Source of the DNA: Caryophanales bacterium
Lineage (GTDB): Bacteria; Bacillota_I; Bacilli_A; RF39; UBA660
Length of the DNA stretch: 7,632 bases
Reading direction: 5' to 3'
Assembly: GCA_016291995.1 (NCBI GenBank)
Contig: JAEEZV010000047.1
Location: 1-7,632 of the forward strand
Each line of letters begins with the position of its first letter. Positions within the stretch are counted from its first letter, which is position 1. The position numbers and the translations under genes were made by a program. Of this stretch, positions 6,327 through 7,632 are shown one piece after another. Below the pieces are notes generated by a model that worked only from the letters and a program-made list of their open reading frames with translations, searched no databases and was not told where the DNA came from.

Positions 6327-7253
6327 ATGTTTAGATATACACTAGATAATAAAAGATATCATACATTAAATTATTATTATAAAAATAAATTTGGAATAAA
6401 AGTATTTAAACTAAGTTTAAATGCTGGTTTTACGTGTCCTAATTTAGATGGTACAAAAGGATATGGAGGATGCATATATTGTTCTAAAACTGGTAGTGGT
6501 GAATTTGGAGGTAACAAACTGGATTCACTTACTAAACAAGTTAGTGATATGAAAAAGTTTGTTAATAAAAAAAATATTCCATGTAAATATATCGGATATT
6601 TTCAGGCTAGAACTAATACATATGCACCAGTTAGTATTTTAAAGGAAAGATATGAAGAAGTACTTGAATGTCCTGATATAATTGGACTTAATATAGCTAC
6701 AAGATGTGATGCAATTACAGACGAATGCTTAGATTATTTGGATGAACTTAATAAAAGAACATTTTTAAATATCGAACTGGGTCTTCAGACTATTCATGAA
6801 AAAACTTCTAAATTAATTAATAGATGTCATACATTAGATGAATTTACTAATATGGTAAATAAGTTAAGAGAAAGAAAAATAAATGTTATTGTTCATATCA
6901 TAAATGGGCTACCTTATGAAACAGAAGAAGATATGTTAGAGACGGTTAAATATTTAAATAAGTTAGATATTCAGGGAATAAAAATACATATGTTAAATAT
7001 TATTAAAGATACCGAGATGGCTAAACTATATGAACGAGAAAAATTTCATATTCTTACTAAAGAAGAATATATTGATATTGTAATTAAAGAGTTGGAACTA
7101 TTGAGGCCAGAAATAGTTATCAATAGAATTACAGCAGATCCGGATAAAAATGATTTGATAGAACCTACTTGGTTACTTAAGAAATGTCAATTATTAAATG
7201 ATATAGATAAAGAAATGAAAAAAAGAAATACATATCAAGGAATTAAAGTTTGA
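6327..7253 (+). CDS. ytqA: Radical SAM protein of the YtqA/YhcC (TIGR01212-type) family
   Basis: The 308-residue product belongs to the radical SAM family typified by Bacillus YtqA and E. coli YhcC, whose substrate I do not know to be established. The signature is C37-P-N-x-D-G-T-K-x3-G-C49-x2-C52, a CX11CX2C spacing in place of the usual CX3CX2C. It is preceded by KVFKLSLNAGFT and followed by SGEFG. Later family segments include YFQARTNTYAP (about 92-102), RCDAI (about 126-130), 'ELGLQT' (about 150-155) and NGLPYETEEDM (about 193-203). I chose ATG 6327 over ATG 6309 because the upstream ATG overlaps the promoter start and lacks a ribosome site, and family members begin near this Met. The ribosome site is weak (GGGTG at 6315-6319). 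It is monocistronic, ended by a hairpin overlapping its stop. The symbol is by family resemblance only. Confidence 0.88.
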   Translation: MFRYTLDNKRYHTLNYYYKNKFGIKVFKLSLNAGFTCPNLDGTKGYGGCIYCSKTGSGEFGGNKLDSLTKQVSDMKKFVNKKNIPCKYIGYFQARTNTYAPVSILKERYEEVLECPDIIGLNIATRCDAITDECLDYLDELNKRTFLNIELGLQTIHEKTSKLINRCHTLDEFTNMVNKLRERKINVIVHIINGLPYETEEDMLETVKYLNKLDIQGIKIHMLNIIKDTEMAKLYEREKFHILTKEEYIDIVIKELELLRPEIVINRITADPDKNDLIEPTWLLKKCQLLNDIDKEMKKRNTYQGIKV

Positions 7254-7264
7254 TATGTATTTTT
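7226..7264. terminator. Bidirectional hairpin shared by the radical SAM gene and the small leftward gene
   Basis: A perfect 13-bp inverted repeat joins AAATACATATCAA (7226-7238) and TTGATATGTATTT (7250-7262), with an 11-nt loop. Rightward it is followed by TTATTT, a modest T-tract, and leftward by CTTTTTTTC (7225-7217), a better one. The TGA of the radical SAM gene (7251-7253) is in the 3' arm, and the stop of the leftward small gene (7265-7263) abuts the hairpin. The two convergent genes therefore share one terminator. Confidence 0.78.
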
Positions 7265-7403
7265 ATTTGGATAAATTAATCATTACGTACCTATTCTCTT
7301 CACGTAGATTATCTTTTTTAACATCGTTTATTAATACTAATGAAGATATTAAGATAATTGCATATAGTAAGATAGCTCCTTTATTATTTTTTAAAAATTT
7401 CAT
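7263..7403 (-). CDS. 46-residue single-span membrane protein, candidate SOS-controlled
   Basis: I do not recognise a named family. The gene has ATG 7403-7401 with AGGGTGAT just upstream, TAA 7265-7263, a near-consensus promoter (7427-7455) and a shared terminator, so it is very likely real. The product has a basic start, MKFLKNNKGA, and one hydrophobic segment (residues 9-26, AILLYAIILISSLVLI). A charged polar tail follows (27-46, with KKDNLREENR). By the positive-inside rule the N-terminus is cytoplasmic and the tail outside. No Cys, LysM or other domain is visible. It is divergent from a gene with a LexA-like operator, and another such box lies upstream of its own promoter. This recalls YneA and SosA, small membrane division inhibitors encoded beside lexA. 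An alternative is a degenerate prepilin-like peptide (K-G-A before the hydrophobic stretch). Function is inferred from position only. Confidence 0.75.
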   Translation of the reverse strand: MKFLKNNKGAILLYAIILISSLVLINDVKKDNLREENRYVMINLSK

Positions 7404-7426
7404 TCTAATCACCCTTTCATGATTAC

Positions 7427-7455
7427 ATTCTATTACATACATCTGTTTGTGTCAA
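7427..7455 (-). promoter_or_regulatory. Near-consensus promoter of the 46-residue membrane protein gene
   Basis: On the leftward strand a perfect TTGACA (7455-7450) and TAGAAT (7432-7427, five of six) are spaced by exactly 17 bases. Transcription would start near 7420, giving a leader of about 17 nt with the AGGGTGAT ribosome site. This is the strongest promoter match on the leftward strand of the window. The nearest LexA-like box (7475-7488) begins 20 bp upstream of the -35. Confidence 0.82.
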
Positions 7456-7474
7456 TGGTTTTTAATAAAAATAT

Positions 7475-7488
7475 AGAACAAATGTTTC
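7475..7488. promoter_or_regulatory. LexA (SOS) box-like palindrome 1
   Basis: AGAACAAATGTTTC matches the Bacillus LexA/DinR consensus CGAACRNRYGTTYC at 13 of 14 positions, failing only at the first base. It lies between the two divergent promoters, about 20 bp upstream of the -35 for the small leftward gene. The position relative to that promoter (near -60) is unusual for direct occlusion. It may act together with box 2 or on an overlapping weak leftward promoter (TTGACA at 7509-7504). Confidence 0.65.
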
Positions 7489-7554
7489 TATTTTACAATT
7501 TCATGTCAACTGTCTATTATATAATAAATTTGTTTGTATTTTTATAGTTAATTT

Positions 7555-7570
7555 ATAAACAAATGTTTGA
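7555..7570. promoter_or_regulatory. LexA (SOS) box-like palindrome 2, overlapping the -35
   Basis: The palindrome AAACAAATGTTT (7557-7568) differs from the matching core of box 1 at a single base and fits the Bacillus LexA consensus at 11 of 14 positions. It overlaps the -35 hexamer of the rightward promoter (7567-7572), so a bound repressor would block RNA polymerase. An AAACAAAT half-site also lies on the minus strand at 7535-7528. Confidence 0.62.
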
Positions 7571-7595
7571 CTTTTGAAAGTATTTGTGCTATTAT
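7567..7595 (+). promoter_or_regulatory. Promoter of the gene starting at 7616
   Basis: TTGACT (7567-7572, five of six) and TATTAT (7590-7595, five of six) are spaced by exactly 17 bases, with TGC in front of the -10 forming an extended element. Transcription would start near 7602, just ahead of the AAAGGAG ribosome site. The LexA-like palindrome overlaps the -35, suggesting repression relieved by DNA damage. Confidence 0.82.
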
Positions 7596-7615
7596 ACTTA
7601 CTGAAAGGAGTTTTT

Positions 7616-7632
7616 ATGAGACAAAAAACTGA
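7616..7632 (+). CDS. Start of a gene cut by the window end, candidate lexA
   Basis: ATG at 7616 is preceded by AAAGGAG (7604-7610) at good spacing and by a strong promoter. Only MRQKT and two further bases are visible, too little to identify the product. The LexA-like operator over its -35 and the divergent small membrane gene make an autoregulated lexA the leading guess. Any other SOS gene, such as a polymerase or another repressor, is also possible. Confidence 0.7.

Noticed and set aside
369..7253. Possible TGA=Trp recoding, as in some AT-rich Mollicutes
   Set aside because: TGA ends dgkA and the radical SAM gene at the expected family lengths, and conserved Trp residues (Era W278, YqzL W7) are encoded by TGG.
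7481..7509. Second leftward TTGACA (7509-7504) as a promoter overlapping LexA-like box 1
   Set aside because: The matching -10 at 17 bases would be AACATT, a poor fit, while a much better leftward promoter exists at 7427-7455. It is kept only as a remote possibility.
7516..7525. Perfect TATAAT on both strands (palindrome ATTATATAAT) between the LexA-like boxes
   Set aside because: No acceptable -35 lies 16-18 bases away on either strand, and the sequence is extremely AT-rich. A chance match is more likely than a third promoter.

Overview
The window comes from a low-GC Firmicutes-type chromosome (Bacilli, Erysipelotrichia or a Mycoplasmatota-like gut lineage). The grounds are the strong AT bias, the tRNA order Ser-fMet-Asp-Phe, and the cluster ybeY-dgkA-cdd-era-yqzL-recO. 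Other grounds are the Gram-positive type of DgkA and LexA operators of the Bacillus type. TGA acts as a stop (dgkA, the YtqA-like gene) and Trp is encoded by TGG, so the standard code applies. No mobile element, CRISPR array or rRNA is visible.

Layout. Positions 1-277 hold the end of a tRNA operon read rightward, closed by a hairpin terminator at 293-316. Facing it is a leftward block of nine genes from 6236 down to 369. By the positions of hairpins it forms three units: (i) a CDF metal exporter, 6236-5358; (ii) an MtaB-type tRNA methylthiotransferase, 5302-4034; (iii) a tightly packed operon vanZ-like, ybeY, dgkA, cdd, era, yqzL, recO, 3964-369. Unit iii joins 16S rRNA maturation and ribosome assembly (YbeY, Era), lipid carrier metabolism (DgkA), pyrimidine salvage (Cdd) and recombinational repair (RecO). 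The 30-codon yqzL gene sits between era and recO. From 6237 to 6308 two promoters with extended -10 elements point away from each other and share -35 sequence. The right-hand one drives a YtqA/YhcC-family radical SAM gene (6327-7253).

The right end (7226-7632) is the most interesting part. A leftward 46-codon gene (7403-7263) encodes a single-span membrane protein. It has a near-consensus promoter and shares a hairpin terminator with the convergent radical SAM gene. Divergently, a gene begins at 7616 and is cut by the window edge. Between them are two palindromes resembling Gram-positive LexA boxes, one overlapping the -35 of the rightward promoter. This resembles the lexA/yneA and lexA/sosA arrangements of Bacillus and Staphylococcus, where a small membrane cell-division inhibitor is transcribed away from lexA. 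The 46-residue protein is therefore a candidate SOS-induced division inhibitor without the usual extracellular domain. This is inference: the rightward gene shows only five codons and the small protein has no recognised domain.
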